DNA of 64,000 bases, from positions 1,751,001 through 1,815,000 of the forward strand of contig NZ_CP139979.1 in the NCBI RefSeq assembly GCF_034424525.1. The letters are read 5' to 3'. Positions 6,974-15,943 of this stretch are shown piece after piece; positions within the stretch are counted from its first letter, which is position 1; each line of letters begins with the position of its first letter. This DNA is from Sphingobium yanoikuyae (GTDB lineage Bacteria; Pseudomonadota; Alphaproteobacteria; Sphingomonadales; Sphingomonadaceae). Under the pieces are notes generated by a model. That model was not told the origin of the DNA, ran no database searches, and saw only the letters and a list, made by a program, of their open reading frames with translations. Position numbers and translations under genes: made by a program.

Positions 6974-8659
6974 ATGTCCGCCTCATCGCAATATGCCTAT
7001 GTCATGAAGAACATGACAAAGACCTTCCCCGGCGCGCCCAAGCCGGTGTTGAACAACATCAATCTGCAATTCTATCGCGGGTCCAAGATCGGTATCGTCG
7101 GCCCGAACGGCGCCGGTAAATCGACCCTGATCAAGATCATGGCCGGCATCGACACCGACATCAGTGGCGAAGCCTGGCCGGGCGAGAATGTCACCGTCGG
7201 CTATCTGCCGCAGGAGCCCCAGCTCGATCCGACCAAGAATGTGCTGGAAAATGTCAAGGACGGCGCCCGCGAGATGGCGGACAAGCTGGATCGCTTCAAC
7301 GAGATCAGCATGATCATGGCCGATCCGCCGGAAGACGTTGATTTCGACGCGCTGATGGAGGAAATGGGCACGCTGCAGGAACAGATCGACGCGGCCGATG
7401 GCTGGACGCTCGACAACCAGCTCGAAATCGCGATGGAAGCGCTGCGCTGCCCGCCGTCGGACTGGTCGGTGGAAAGCCTGTCGGGCGGTGAAAAGCGTCG
7501 CATCGCGCTCACCCGCCTGCTGATCCAGAAGCCGGACATCCTGCTGCTCGACGAACCGACCAACCATCTTGACGCCGAAAGCGTCACCTGGCTGGAAAAT
7601 CACCTCAAGGAATATGCCGGGTCGGTGCTGATGATCACCCACGACCGCTACTTCCTCGACAATGTCGTCGGCTGGATCCTGGAGCTCGATCGCGGAAAAT
7701 ATTTCCCTTACGAAGGCAACTACTCCACCTATCTGGAGAAGAAGGCCAAGCGTCTGGAGCAGGAAGACCGCGAGGCGACCGGCCGCCAGAAGGCGATCAA
7801 TGACGAGCTGGAGTGGATCCGTCAGGGTCCCAAGGGCCGCCAGACCAAGTCCAAGGCGCGTATCGCCAAGTTCGAGCAGTTGGTCGCATCCCAGGAAAAT
7901 CGCGCGCCCGGCAAGGCGCAGATCGTCATTCAGGTGCCTGAGCGTCTGGGTGGCAAGGTGATCGAGGCCAAGGGCATTTCCAAGGCCTATGGCGACAAGC
8001 TGCTGTTCGAGGATCTGTCCTTCATGCTGCCGCCCGGCGGCATCGTCGGCGTCATCGGTCCGAACGGCGCGGGCAAGTCGACCCTGTTCCGTCTGATCAC
8101 CGGTCAGGAAACCCCCGATTCGGGCGAGATCGACATCGGCTCAACCGTGCGTCTGGGCTATGTCGACCAGAGCCGCGACCATCTCGACGCGTCGAAGAAT
8201 GTCTGGGAAGAAGTCTCGGACGGTCTCGATTACGTCAAGGTCAACGGCCATGACATGTCGACCCGTGCCTATGTCGGCGCCTTCAACTTCAAGGGCCAGG
8301 ACCAGCAGAAGAATGTCGGTAAGCTGTCGGGTGGTGAGCGCAACCGCGTCCACATCGCCAAGATGCTGAAGCGCGGCGGCAATGTGCTGCTGCTCGACGA
8401 ACCGACCAACGATCTTGACGTCGAAACGCTGGCCGCACTGGAAGAGGCGATCGAGAATTTCGCCGGTTGCGCCGTGGTCATCAGCCATGACCGCTTCTTC
8501 CTCGATCGTCTCGCCACCCACATCCTCGCCTTCGAAGGCGACAGCCATGTCGAATGGTTCGAAGGCAATTTCGAAGCCTATGAGGAAGACAAGCGCCGTC
8601 GCCTCGGCGATGCTGCCGATCGTCCGACGCGCCTTGCCTATAAGAAGCTGACGCGCTGA
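6974..8659 (+). CDS. ettA: Energy-dependent translational throttle protein EttA (ABC-F ATPase)
   Basis: This soluble ABC-F protein binds the ribosomal E site and gates the first steps of elongation according to ATP/ADP. Its 561 residues contain two ABC domains, each with Walker A GPNGAGKST and signatures LSGGEKRR and LSGGERNR. The Walker B regions are LLLDEPTNHLD and LLLDEPTNDLD. An arm insertion in domain 1 and a charged linker (EEKAKRLEQEDRE region) match EttA rather than Uup or YheS. Length agrees with E. coli EttA (555 aa). I chose the ATG at 6974 (MSASSQYAYVMKNM), which aligns with known N-termini. The gene is monocistronic, with a terminator at 8716-8750. Confidence 0.95.
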   Translation: MSASSQYAYVMKNMTKTFPGAPKPVLNNINLQFYRGSKIGIVGPNGAGKSTLIKIMAGIDTDISGEAWPGENVTVGYLPQEPQLDPTKNVLENVKDGAREMADKLDRFNEISMIMADPPEDVDFDALMEEMGTLQEQIDAADGWTLDNQLEIAMEALRCPPSDWSVESLSGGEKRRIALTRLLIQKPDILLLDEPTNHLDAESVTWLENHLKEYAGSVLMITHDRYFLDNVVGWILELDRGKYFPYEGNYSTYLEKKAKRLEQEDREATGRQKAINDELEWIRQGPKGRQTKSKARIAKFEQLVASQENRAPGKAQIVIQVPERLGGKVIEAKGISKAYGDKLLFEDLSFMLPPGGIVGVIGPNGAGKSTLFRLITGQETPDSGEIDIGSTVRLGYVDQSRDHLDASKNVWEEVSDGLDYVKVNGHDMSTRAYVGAFNFKGQDQQKNVGKLSGGERNRVHIAKMLKRGGNVLLLDEPTNDLDVETLAALEEAIENFAGCAVVISHDRFFLDRLATHILAFEGDSHVEWFEGNFEAYEEDKRRRLGDAADRPTRLAYKKLTR

Positions 8660-8715
8660 TTTGATCGGGAGGCTGGAAACGGCCTCTCGCAAAATAGCGT
8701 CATAACAATGACTTG

Positions 8716-8750
8716 AAACGCCCGGTGTCCTTCAGGGATGCCGGGCGTTT
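8716..8750 (+). terminator. Rho-independent terminator after ettA
   Basis: AAACGCCCGG (8716-8725) pairs perfectly with CCGGGCGTTT (8741-8750) across a 15-nt loop, 57 bp after the ettA stop. The flanking A and T runs are short but make it usable in both directions. Confidence 0.8.
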
Positions 8751-8847
8751 TATCGTTCCATCGCCTTGGCGGTAATGAAGTTGCAATATCTGCAACGTCG
8801 GTTCCGCCCTTCGCAATTGCGAAAGAACGCGCTGCGCTGCACATAGG

Positions 8848-8914
8848 ACGGGCCTTTCAGGCATCCTCTCCTAAAACTTATCAAGGCCGGCCTTTCGGGG
8901 CTGGCCCTTTTTTT
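8848..8914 (+). ncRNA. Candidate small regulatory RNA with CU-rich anti-Shine-Dalgarno stretch
   Basis: An orphan strong terminator (8885-8914: GGCCGGCC, loop TTTCGG, GGCTGGCC with one G-U pair, then seven T) lies between the ettA terminator and a gene read toward it. It must therefore serve some rightward transcript that is not ettA. Just upstream is a short GC hairpin candidate (GGGCCTTTCAGGC) and an unpaired ATCCTCTCCTAAAAC segment. CUCUCC/CCUCC loops are the usual target-pairing element of alphaproteobacterial trans-acting sRNAs. The 5' end is a guess; a weak -35-like TTGCGA is at 8818-8823. An overlapping leftward mini-ORF has a good ribosome site but unconvincing composition. Confidence 0.45.
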
Positions 8915-8948
8915 GTCCTTCGAACGCGGTTTTTTAGGCGGGCACAGC

Positions 8949-9953
8949 TCACGCGGGGATGGGGCAGGACGCGGCCGGCCGGGCCAGTGCGGCATTCTTC
9001 AGGAAATCATGGTCCGTCAGCGCGTCGAGAAAGGCGAGCAGGGCAGGCATGTCGACATCGACCAGCATCGGCGCGGCGTGGCGGCGGATCGCCGATTCGA
9101 TCGTCGGCGACTGGCCATCGTGCAGCCAGGGGCCGGTGACGGCGACATTGCGCAACGACGGCGTACGGAACTGCTCGGGCGGCGGCTCGAAGCCCGGCGG
9201 CAGGGGCTTGCCGCCATAGGCCGCCGCATCGACCTCCTGCGGCGCAGCGGTGCCGACATAATGGGTCTTGCTGTCGGTGAAGTCCGGCTCGGAATGACAG
9301 CTGCCGCAGCCCGCTGCGGCAAATTGCCTGGCCCCACGCTGCGCCAGTGGCGACAATGCGCCGCGATCATGGGCGCTGCCGAAGGAGATCATCGTGCGCT
9401 GGAACGCCGCAAGAGCCGCGGTCACCCTTGCGAAATCCAGGTCACTGGGTGCATCGGGGAAGGCGGCCGCAAACATCCGGCGATAGCAGGGATTGGCGCC
9501 GATCCGCCGGGCCAGCCCGACATCATCCTGCGCCAGCCCCATCTCCACCGGCTTGGTCCCGGTCATCGGCACCATCGCCTGCTGTTCCAGCGTCGACAGG
9601 CCGGCCTCGGTCCAGGTCAGGCCGCTGCGCCACGCGACATTGGCAAGGCCGGGCACGTTGCGCACGCCCATGTCGCCCATCACGCCGCGATGGGTGGTCA
9701 GGCCATCGGCAAAGCCCTTCTCCTGCTGGTGGCAGTCGGCGCAGGCCATGCTGCCATCGGCCGACAGGGCGCGATCATAAAAGAGCCGCCGCCCGAGTGC
9801 GACCTTCGCCGCGCTCATGCCATTGTCGGATGGTACGGCGGGCACCGCGATGCCGGCGGGCAGGGCGGGCCAGCGCCAGGCTGGACGCGCGGCCCCTAGC
9901 CCCGTTGCCAGCAATGCCGCCGCCCCGATGATAGCCGCTCCACCCAATCGCAT
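8949..9953 (-). CDS. Di-haem cytochrome c peroxidase / MauG-family protein
   Basis: This periplasmic di-haem enzyme would reduce hydrogen peroxide with electrons from cytochrome c, or act as a MauG-like oxidase. The 334-aa product (start MRLGGAAIIGAAALL, AAGGGG 7 nt upstream) has an N-terminal signal anchor. Two haem c sites are present: CADCH near residue 80 and CGSCH near residue 215. The ALGRRLFYDRALSADGSMACADCH block and TWTEAGLSTLEQQAMVP are typical of the CcpA/MauG family. Length is in the usual 320-360 range. A longer upstream reading (28 codons) lacks a better start. It is transcribed leftward and ends just before the orphan terminator at 8885-8914. Confidence 0.88.
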   Translation of the reverse strand: MRLGGAAIIGAAALLATGLGAARPAWRWPALPAGIAVPAVPSDNGMSAAKVALGRRLFYDRALSADGSMACADCHQQEKGFADGLTTHRGVMGDMGVRNVPGLANVAWRSGLTWTEAGLSTLEQQAMVPMTGTKPVEMGLAQDDVGLARRIGANPCYRRMFAAAFPDAPSDLDFARVTAALAAFQRTMISFGSAHDRGALSPLAQRGARQFAAAGCGSCHSEPDFTDSKTHYVGTAAPQEVDAAAYGGKPLPPGFEPPPEQFRTPSLRNVAVTGPWLHDGQSPTIESAIRRHAAPMLVDVDMPALLAFLDALTDHDFLKNAALARPAASCPIPA

Positions 9954-10477
9954 CCGCCGTCCCCTTCGCCGCGCATGACGAACAAAGGCTGACCGATCCG
10001 CAGGCTGGGGTAAAGGGGGGCGAGCGTACTCGATCAAGATAGAGCATGGCGACCACCCGCAATGTCATTGCTTCGAACGACGTAGGATATTCTCCCCCGA
10101 CTGAAAGGGGAACAAAGGAGCGGGATGGCGAATGCTTCTCTATCGGATCATGTCAGCGGAGGCTGGGATGTGGATCACGTTCGAAGTGCAACATGTGATT
10201 GGCGTTGAAAGAATGCCTCGGCGGGCGTTTTGAAGCCGAGGCATTTCCTTGATGTATGGCTATATTGGTGAGCGGCAGCGAGAATGCTTGCCTGATCGAA
10301 GGTATCGAGGTTGGTTTTGCGCGGGAGGAAGCGGCGCTAAGGCAAGCGCCGGTCGGCACGGCGCCAATTGCATTGCCGCTCGTACGACGGCCTGGCCTAT
10401 CCGTTCAATGCCGTGCTGCGATCGGGTGGGATTGCCATCGGGGGCTGCGGGCGATGGTCCCGCAGTCCCCAACGCTT
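9954..10477. other. Intergenic region with no convincing gene
   Basis: About 520 bp between the peroxidase start and the phoD stop. All frames here look like shadow readings. It holds the inverted repeat at 10212-10245 and presumably the peroxidase promoter near 9960-10100. I see no tRNA or recognisable RNA element. Confidence 0.5.
10212..10245 (-). terminator. Hairpin, probable terminator of the TonB-receptor/phoD operon
   Basis: AATGCCTCGGC (10212-10222) pairs perfectly over 11 bp with GCCGAGGCATT (10235-10245) around a 12-nt loop. It lies 230 bp past the phoD stop. The trailing T tract is short in both directions, so terminator function is likely but direction is uncertain. Confidence 0.55.
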
Positions 10478-12148
10478 TCAGGTCGCGTCGAACCGGGGGG
10501 CGCCGGCCGGCAGCGAGAAGCGCTTGAGCGTGCGCGCCTCTGCCTTGGGGGCATAGATGGTCGACATGGCGATATAGTCGCCGGTCGCCTTTTCCCGCGT
10601 CAGCGTCAGCAGGATATAGCCCTTGGCGCGCTGGTCGCAGAAGGCGACCTCCGGGCTTGCCTGTTGCAGCAGGTCGCCGATCGGCATTTTCGGCAGCATG
10701 TCGCCGATCGACGGGCTGCTGATCGATGACGTGCCGAACTCGACGCCGATGGCATTGCCCTGTGCGTCGGCCAGTTGATTGGCCCAGAAGGCATGGCTGT
10801 CACCGGCCAGGACCAGCGGACGGGCGCCGGCCCGGCGGATGCTCTGGTAGAGCCGCTCACGCGCGGCGGGATAACCGTCCCAGGCATCGAGGTTGAAGGG
10901 CAGGCCGGCGCGATAGCCGGCTTGCGCCAGTTCCACCTGCGCCCGCACCGACGGCTCCAGCGTCGCGACCATCGCCGCGGCCTTCTCCGCGCCAAACAGC
11001 TTGGCGAGGTCCGGGCCGTTGACCCGCGCCATCACCACCTGATTGCCCAATATCTGCCAGGGCGTGCCGGCCTTGACCGATACGGCCAGTTCCTTTTCCA
11101 GCCAGGCGCGCTGCGGTTCGCCCAGCATCTCGCGGTCCGGCCGGTTGCGTTCGGCCAGCACCGCCGCAACTTCCGATCGGCCCGGCGTCTCGCCCTTGAA
11201 GCCCGCCTGTTCGCTGCGGGCGAGCAGGCGCGTCTCGACCATCAGCAGGGTGGCCAGGTCGCCAAAGTCGAACCGGCGGTTGATCGCTTCCCAGGGATCA
11301 TTGCCCTGCGGATCGCGGATCGGCATCCATTCGAAATAGGCCTGCATCGCGGCCGCCTTGCGCTTGGCCCAGTCGCCCTCGGTCGCGGGCTGATGATTTT
11401 CCGCGCCGCCGATCCAGCTGTCATTGGCGGTTTCATGATCGTCCCAGACGCAGATGAAGGCGGCACGGGCATGCGCCGCCTGCAGGCTCCTGTCGCCCTT
11501 GTAATGGGCGTGGCGGGTGCGATAATCGGCCAGCGTCACGATCTCATGCGCGGGTTCCAGTCCGCGCCCGATCTTCTGGCCGATCTCCGCGCCATAGCCG
11601 TCGGCGCCATATTCATAGATATAGTCTCCCAGATGCACGACCGCATCGACCCGGTCGAGCGCGGCGATCGAGTCATAGGCTGTGAAAAAGCCGCCGGGGT
11701 AGAGCTGGCAGGAGACAACCGCCAGCACCGCATCGGCCGCGGCGCCCCTGGCCAGGGTGCGGAAGCGGCCGACGGGTGATTGCGTGCCGTCCGCCAGTTC
11801 GAACCAGTAATGATAATCATGGCCGGCCTTCAGCGTGCGCGGTTCGACCTTGACCGTGAAGTCGCGGGCGGCGCGTGCCTGCGCCGTGCCGCTTTCGACC
11901 GGCTTGCCGCCGGCGCTTTCGGCGACATGCCAGCGCAGCGCGATCGCCGCCTGCTGCGCCGGGTCGGCCGGGGTGGCGCGGGTCCACAGGATCGCGCCGC
12001 GCTGGGTCGGATCGCCGCTGGCCACACCATGGACGAAGCTGGCGGCGACGGCGGGCGTCGCCGCCATGCCGATGCCGGGGAGAGCGGCGCCCGAGCCGAT
12101 GAGGCCCAGCGCCGCGCGACGGTCAAGCTTCATGCTGTCCTCGCTCAT
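10478..12148 (-). CDS. phoD: PhoD-like alkaline phosphatase (Tat-exported)
   Basis: This metallophosphodiesterase/phosphatase is secreted folded to the periplasm or cell surface. The 556-aa product starts MSEDSMKLDRRAALGLIG, whose DRRAALG is a twin-arginine-type signal. The PhoD N-terminal domain covers SFVHGVASGDPTQRGAILWTR. Metal-site segments follow: VVSCQLYPGG, VVHLGDYIYEYG, VWDDHETANDSW and LAGDSHAFWANQ. Its ATG overlaps the stop of the upstream TonB receptor (ATGA, 12145-12148), so translation is coupled. That pairing suggests uptake of an organophosphate or its complexes, with phosphate released by this enzyme. Confidence 0.88.
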   Translation of the reverse strand: MSEDSMKLDRRAALGLIGSGAALPGIGMAATPAVAASFVHGVASGDPTQRGAILWTRATPADPAQQAAIALRWHVAESAGGKPVESGTAQARAARDFTVKVEPRTLKAGHDYHYWFELADGTQSPVGRFRTLARGAAADAVLAVVSCQLYPGGFFTAYDSIAALDRVDAVVHLGDYIYEYGADGYGAEIGQKIGRGLEPAHEIVTLADYRTRHAHYKGDRSLQAAHARAAFICVWDDHETANDSWIGGAENHQPATEGDWAKRKAAAMQAYFEWMPIRDPQGNDPWEAINRRFDFGDLATLLMVETRLLARSEQAGFKGETPGRSEVAAVLAERNRPDREMLGEPQRAWLEKELAVSVKAGTPWQILGNQVVMARVNGPDLAKLFGAEKAAAMVATLEPSVRAQVELAQAGYRAGLPFNLDAWDGYPAARERLYQSIRRAGARPLVLAGDSHAFWANQLADAQGNAIGVEFGTSSISSPSIGDMLPKMPIGDLLQQASPEVAFCDQRAKGYILLTLTREKATGDYIAMSTIYAPKAEARTLKRFSLPAGAPRFDAT

Positions 12149-14682
12149 TGCGCACCGCCAAAGCGGAAGCTGGCCGACACGCCATAGAAGCGCGGCGCAC
12201 CGCCGATGAAGGTCGGCATGCCCAGGCTGTCGCCGGTATTGCCCGCATCCATGATATATTTCTTGTCGAAGGCGTTCTCGATGAAGCCCTCGATCCGCCA
12301 GGCGCCACCGGGCGCCTCATAACCCAGGCGCGCATTGACCAGCGCATAGCTGCCCTGCCATTCGTCCTGGATAGTGTCGGCGACCAGCGCGGCGGGCGGC
12401 TGCTGCAGGTCCGGGCGGTCATTGTCATCGTCGAAATAGGCCTTGGACTGCCAGGTGACGCTGGGCGTGAAGATGATGCGGCCGGGACCGGCGGGCAGGG
12501 ACGCCTGCGCACCGAAGGACGCGCTATGGTCGGGCGACAAGCGGAAGCGGTTGCCATCGCGCACGCCCGTCTTGAAGCGGCTGTGGTTATAGGCATAGGT
12601 TGCGAACAGGGTCAGCACATCGCTCGGCACCCAGCGCAACTGGCCCTCGAAGCCATAGCTTTCCGCCTTGCCGGCATTGGTCAGGACGAACTGCGTGCCC
12701 TGCTGCACCGTGGTCTGGAAATTATCATATTGGTAGAAGAAGGCCGCGCCGTCGAGGAACAGGGTGCGGTTCATCAGCGCTGTCTTGGCGCCCAGTTCGA
12801 AACTGTCGACCGTTTCGGAGTCCAGCACGGAAAAGCGGGTGGCGCCCATCGGCGCGGACGGCGCGCTGGCCGCCAGCACTTCGGGGCGACGGCCACGGGC
12901 ATAGGTGGCATAGAGGCTGGTGTCGGTGCCCGGCTTGTAGCGGGCGGTCAGGCGCCAGGAAAAGCCGCCATTGCTGAGCGTGTCGCTGTCGACCCCACCA
13001 TTGCCGGCGGTCGGCTGGGCGCCGAGGCCGAACATCGGCACCGGATAGGCGGCCGAGGTCGGGATGTTCGCCGCGCCGGGCACGGCCAGCGCCTGCAGCA
13101 GGGCCGTGCGGACCGCCGCCGGCTGGCCCAGCGCGCCGATCAGCCCGCCCAGGATCGACCGGCCATTGTCGACCGACGACATATAGGTGCTGCGCTTGTC
13201 GTCATGGGTGTAGCGCAGACCGCCGCCAAGCTCGAACTGGTCGGACAGGCGCAGGGTCACGTCGCCGAACAGGTCGAAGGCGCGGGTGCGCGCACCATTG
13301 GTGGTGCTTTCGAGATGATTGGACTTGAGGTTGGCGGCGATCGCTTGGGCCTGCGCGCTCGACAGCGCGACGCCATAGGCGCTGGCGACCCCCTGCAGCA
13401 GCGCGCCGGTGAAGGCCGGGCTGGCGAGCAGGGCGGCCGGCACCGGATCGGTGGCGGCGCGGCCGGGGATGGCACCGCCGCCATTCAGCGCGCCGGCCAG
13501 CCGGGCGAGGGTAGCGCGCTCGTCAAACTGGGTGGGGACGCGCTGCGTGCCATTTTCCCAGAAATAGCTGCCGCCCAGGAAGGCGGAGATCGGGCCGCTT
13601 TCATAGGTCAGGCGGAATTCCTGACTGAACTGGCGGCCGCGCGCATCTTCCGCCGCGGTCAGCATCGGCAGGGAAATGCCGTCCGCGTCGAAGATTTCCA
13701 GCGCGTCGAAGCGGCGGAAGGCAGTGGTGGACGTGAGGTTGAACTGGTCGTTGAGCTTCAGCCTGGCGATGCCGGTGACGCCCCAGACCTGACGGTCGAG
13801 GCCAAGTCCCTTGCCGCCCTCGAAACCATCGGCGGCTGCGAGCGCGGCGCCGCTGTTGCGGCCGCGATCGCCGATCACGGCACCGGTGGCCGGATCGGTT
13901 GGGTTATAGGCGATCGATTTGAAGCCGGTGCCGCTTGGCGTGTCCTTCTGGTAATTGCCGATCAGGTCGAAGCGCAAATCGCCCTTCTCGCCATGGAAGC
14001 TGCCGCGCACCGCCTTGGTGTCGGCCGAGTTGAAATCGGCGCCGCCCAGCAGATTTTCGGTATAGCCGTCGCGCTTGCGGATGCGGCCGGCCAGGCGGAT
14101 CGCCATGCCTTCGCCGATCGGCGCATTGACCATGCCCTCGGTCAGCCAGCTGTTGTAATTGCCATAGGACACCCGGCCGGCGGCTTCATAATCGTCCAGC
14201 TTGGCTTTGTTCTGGATGATGTTGACCGCGCCGATCAGCGCGCCGCGACCATAGAGGGTCGATTGCGGCCCCTTGGCGATCTCGACCCGCTCGATATCGA
14301 ACAGCTCGACATAGGAGCCGCGCGACTTGGAGATGGAAACGCCGTCCTGATAGACAGACACGCGCGGTTCGTTGCTGGCGGTGCCGCTGTCCGACGTGAT
14401 GCCGCGCATCACGAAGCCGGGATTGTTGGGCGACTGGTTCTGGACGTCGAAACCGGGCACGAAGCGCGACAGCGCGTCGAACTCATAAAGGCCCATACGG
14501 TCCATCTGTTCGTTGCCGACGACGCTCAGCGCCATCGGCACGTCGATCACATCCTGTTCGCGCAGCTGCGCGGTGACGATGATCGAATCGGCTGGGGCGG
14601 CATCGGGCGTTTCGGCATGGGCGGTTGCCGTGGCGAAAACGGGCAGGCTGATAGCGGCCAGAGCAAGAGAACGGAAGTGCAT
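12145..14682 (-). CDS. TonB-dependent outer-membrane receptor
   Basis: This outer-membrane beta-barrel transporter is energised by TonB. The 845-aa precursor starts MHFRSLALAAISLPVFATATAHA (signal peptide) behind a GGGGAG ribosome site. The plug domain begins DSIIVTAQLREQDVIDVPMALSVV, with the family's RVEIAKGPQSTLYGRGALIGAVNII segment. The C-terminus ends in the outer-membrane signature FYGVSASFRFG. An upstream in-frame extension of 78 codons has no start-site support. It is the first gene of a two-gene operon with phoD and has a Pho-box-like element upstream, so phosphate or organophosphate is the best-supported ligand class. The ligand itself cannot be read from sequence. Confidence 0.9.
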   Translation of the reverse strand: MHFRSLALAAISLPVFATATAHAETPDAAPADSIIVTAQLREQDVIDVPMALSVVGNEQMDRMGLYEFDALSRFVPGFDVQNQSPNNPGFVMRGITSDSGTASNEPRVSVYQDGVSISKSRGSYVELFDIERVEIAKGPQSTLYGRGALIGAVNIIQNKAKLDDYEAAGRVSYGNYNSWLTEGMVNAPIGEGMAIRLAGRIRKRDGYTENLLGGADFNSADTKAVRGSFHGEKGDLRFDLIGNYQKDTPSGTGFKSIAYNPTDPATGAVIGDRGRNSGAALAAADGFEGGKGLGLDRQVWGVTGIARLKLNDQFNLTSTTAFRRFDALEIFDADGISLPMLTAAEDARGRQFSQEFRLTYESGPISAFLGGSYFWENGTQRVPTQFDERATLARLAGALNGGGAIPGRAATDPVPAALLASPAFTGALLQGVASAYGVALSSAQAQAIAANLKSNHLESTTNGARTRAFDLFGDVTLRLSDQFELGGGLRYTHDDKRSTYMSSVDNGRSILGGLIGALGQPAAVRTALLQALAVPGAANIPTSAAYPVPMFGLGAQPTAGNGGVDSDTLSNGGFSWRLTARYKPGTDTSLYATYARGRRPEVLAASAPSAPMGATRFSVLDSETVDSFELGAKTALMNRTLFLDGAAFFYQYDNFQTTVQQGTQFVLTNAGKAESYGFEGQLRWVPSDVLTLFATYAYNHSRFKTGVRDGNRFRLSPDHSASFGAQASLPAGPGRIIFTPSVTWQSKAYFDDDNDRPDLQQPPAALVADTIQDEWQGSYALVNARLGYEAPGGAWRIEGFIENAFDKKYIMDAGNTGDSLGMPTFIGGAPRFYGVSASFRFGGAQ

Positions 14683-14721
14683 GATATTTCTCCCCTGTCG
14701 GCGCTCGGGTAGGAGGGGAGT

Positions 14722-14761
14722 ATGAAGCGCGCATGACAGTGATGCGCAGCTTATATGACGG
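14722..14761 (-). promoter_or_regulatory. Possible Pho box upstream of the TonB receptor-phoD operon
   Basis: On the minus strand CTGTCAT (14733-14739) matches the PhoB half-site exactly. GCTTCAT (14722-14728) sits 11 bp away and CCGTCAT (14755-14761) 22 bp on the other side, so all three keep the 11-bp helical phase of a Pho box. The intermediate position (GCTGCGC) does not match. It lies 40-80 bp upstream of the receptor start, consistent with phosphate-starvation control. Confidence 0.4.
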
Positions 14762-14946
14762 CCGCCGCAGTGCGGCAGGGGAGCGACCTGCCCAGATGGA
14801 AGGTGCTGGCGGTCCCCCAAGAAGGAACGCCAAGGCCTGCGACCCGCATGCCGGTCGAAATCACCGCCATTTGCCGATTGGCGTTGCAAATCCTCTTGTC
14901 CCGCCACACCAGACATCTACACTGATGGCGGGTGCAGGGGAGTGTC

Positions 14947-15936
14947 ATGGGAATATTGGATTTTCTCTCGAAGCAGTTCGTGGACGTCATCGACTGGGTG
15001 GAGGAACCGGGCCAGCTTGGCTGGCGGGTTCCGCTGGCCGATCGGGAAATCCAGAATGGCGCGCAACTGACGGTGCGTGAGGGGCAGATCGCCGCCTTCT
15101 TCAACGAAGGGCGCATCGCCGACATGTTCGGCCCCGGCCTCTACACGCTCGACACATCGACCCTGCCGCTGCTTACGGCGATCATGAATTGGGACAAAGG
15201 GTTCAAGTCGCCCTTCAAGTCCGATGTCCATTTCTTTTCCGAAAAGGAGCAGATCGGCCTCAAATGGGGAACCGCGCAGCCAGTGACGCTGCGCGACCCC
15301 GAACTAGGGCCGCTACGCGTCCGCGCCTTTGGCAGCTACAGCTTCCGTATCAAGGAGATCGCGCCCTTCGCCGCGCGTATCATGGGGACGCTGGGCGAGG
15401 TGAAGGTGGCGGACGTCGAGCCACAGCTTCGCGCCGCGATCCAGACCGCGCTGGCGACCGGCGTGGCAGGCGGCGGCACCGCCTTCCTTGACCTGGCCGC
15501 CAGCCAGAGCGCGCTGTCCGATGCGCTCAAGGCCGCGGTCGCTCCGGCCTTTGCGCAATGGGGCCTGTCGGTCGAAAGCTTCTTCGTCGAAAGCCTGTCG
15601 CTGCCCGAAGAGGTGCAGAAGCATCTCGACAAGGCCAGTTCGATTCGCGTGCTGGGCGATCTCGACCGCTATGCCAAGTTCCAGGCGGCCGAGGCGATCG
15701 AGACCGCTGCGGCGCAGTCGGGCGGCGTTGCCGGCGTCGGCGCAGGCGCGGCGGCCGGCCTTGCCATAGGCCAGGCCATGGCCGGCGCGATGGGCAGCGC
15801 GGCAAGCGCGCCCGCAGCGCCCGCCGAAGACCCCTTCGCCCTGATCGAAAGGCTGCACAAGCTGCTGGAAATGGGGGCGCTTACCCAGGCCGAGTTCGAC
15901 AGCAAGAAGGCGGAACTGCTGGGCCGCATTCGCTAA
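14947..15936 (+). CDS. SPFH-domain protein with C-terminal SHOCT motif
   Basis: The 329-aa protein starts MGILDFLSKQFVDVIDWVEEPG behind GGGGAG; a start 5 codons earlier is less well placed. The first 240 residues form an SPFH/band-7-like domain of the virion-core-protein type (IQNGAQLTVREGQIAAFFNEGR, then YTLDTSTLPLL). An Ala/Gly-rich linker and a SHOCT-type helix pair (ALIERLHKLLEMGALTQAEFDSKKAELL) follow. SPFH proteins form membrane-associated oligomeric rings; SHOCT is an oligomerisation module. It opens the operon of DUF4178, DUF350, SpeE-like, FAD and SpeD genes, and probably scaffolds that system at the membrane. No transmembrane helix of its own is visible. Confidence 0.8.
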   Translation: MGILDFLSKQFVDVIDWVEEPGQLGWRVPLADREIQNGAQLTVREGQIAAFFNEGRIADMFGPGLYTLDTSTLPLLTAIMNWDKGFKSPFKSDVHFFSEKEQIGLKWGTAQPVTLRDPELGPLRVRAFGSYSFRIKEIAPFAARIMGTLGEVKVADVEPQLRAAIQTALATGVAGGGTAFLDLAASQSALSDALKAAVAPAFAQWGLSVESFFVESLSLPEEVQKHLDKASSIRVLGDLDRYAKFQAAEAIETAAAQSGGVAGVGAGAAAGLAIGQAMAGAMGSAASAPAAPAEDPFALIERLHKLLEMGALTQAEFDSKKAELLGRIR

Positions 15937-15943
15937 GCCGTCG

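Noticed and set aside
8690-8866. Leftward mini-ORF preceded by AGGAGAGG opposite the candidate sRNA
   Set aside because: A good ribosome-site match exists, but the roughly 54 codons read through the ettA terminator and show no protein-like features. The CU-rich stretch is better explained as sRNA anti-SD.
12148-14712. Very long rightward open frame (over 850 codons) opposite the TonB receptor
   Set aside because: It is the complement of the receptor gene. Its composition (Arg/Gly/Ala-rich, no domains) is that of an antisense shadow in high-GC DNA, while the leftward frame has a complete TonB-receptor pattern.
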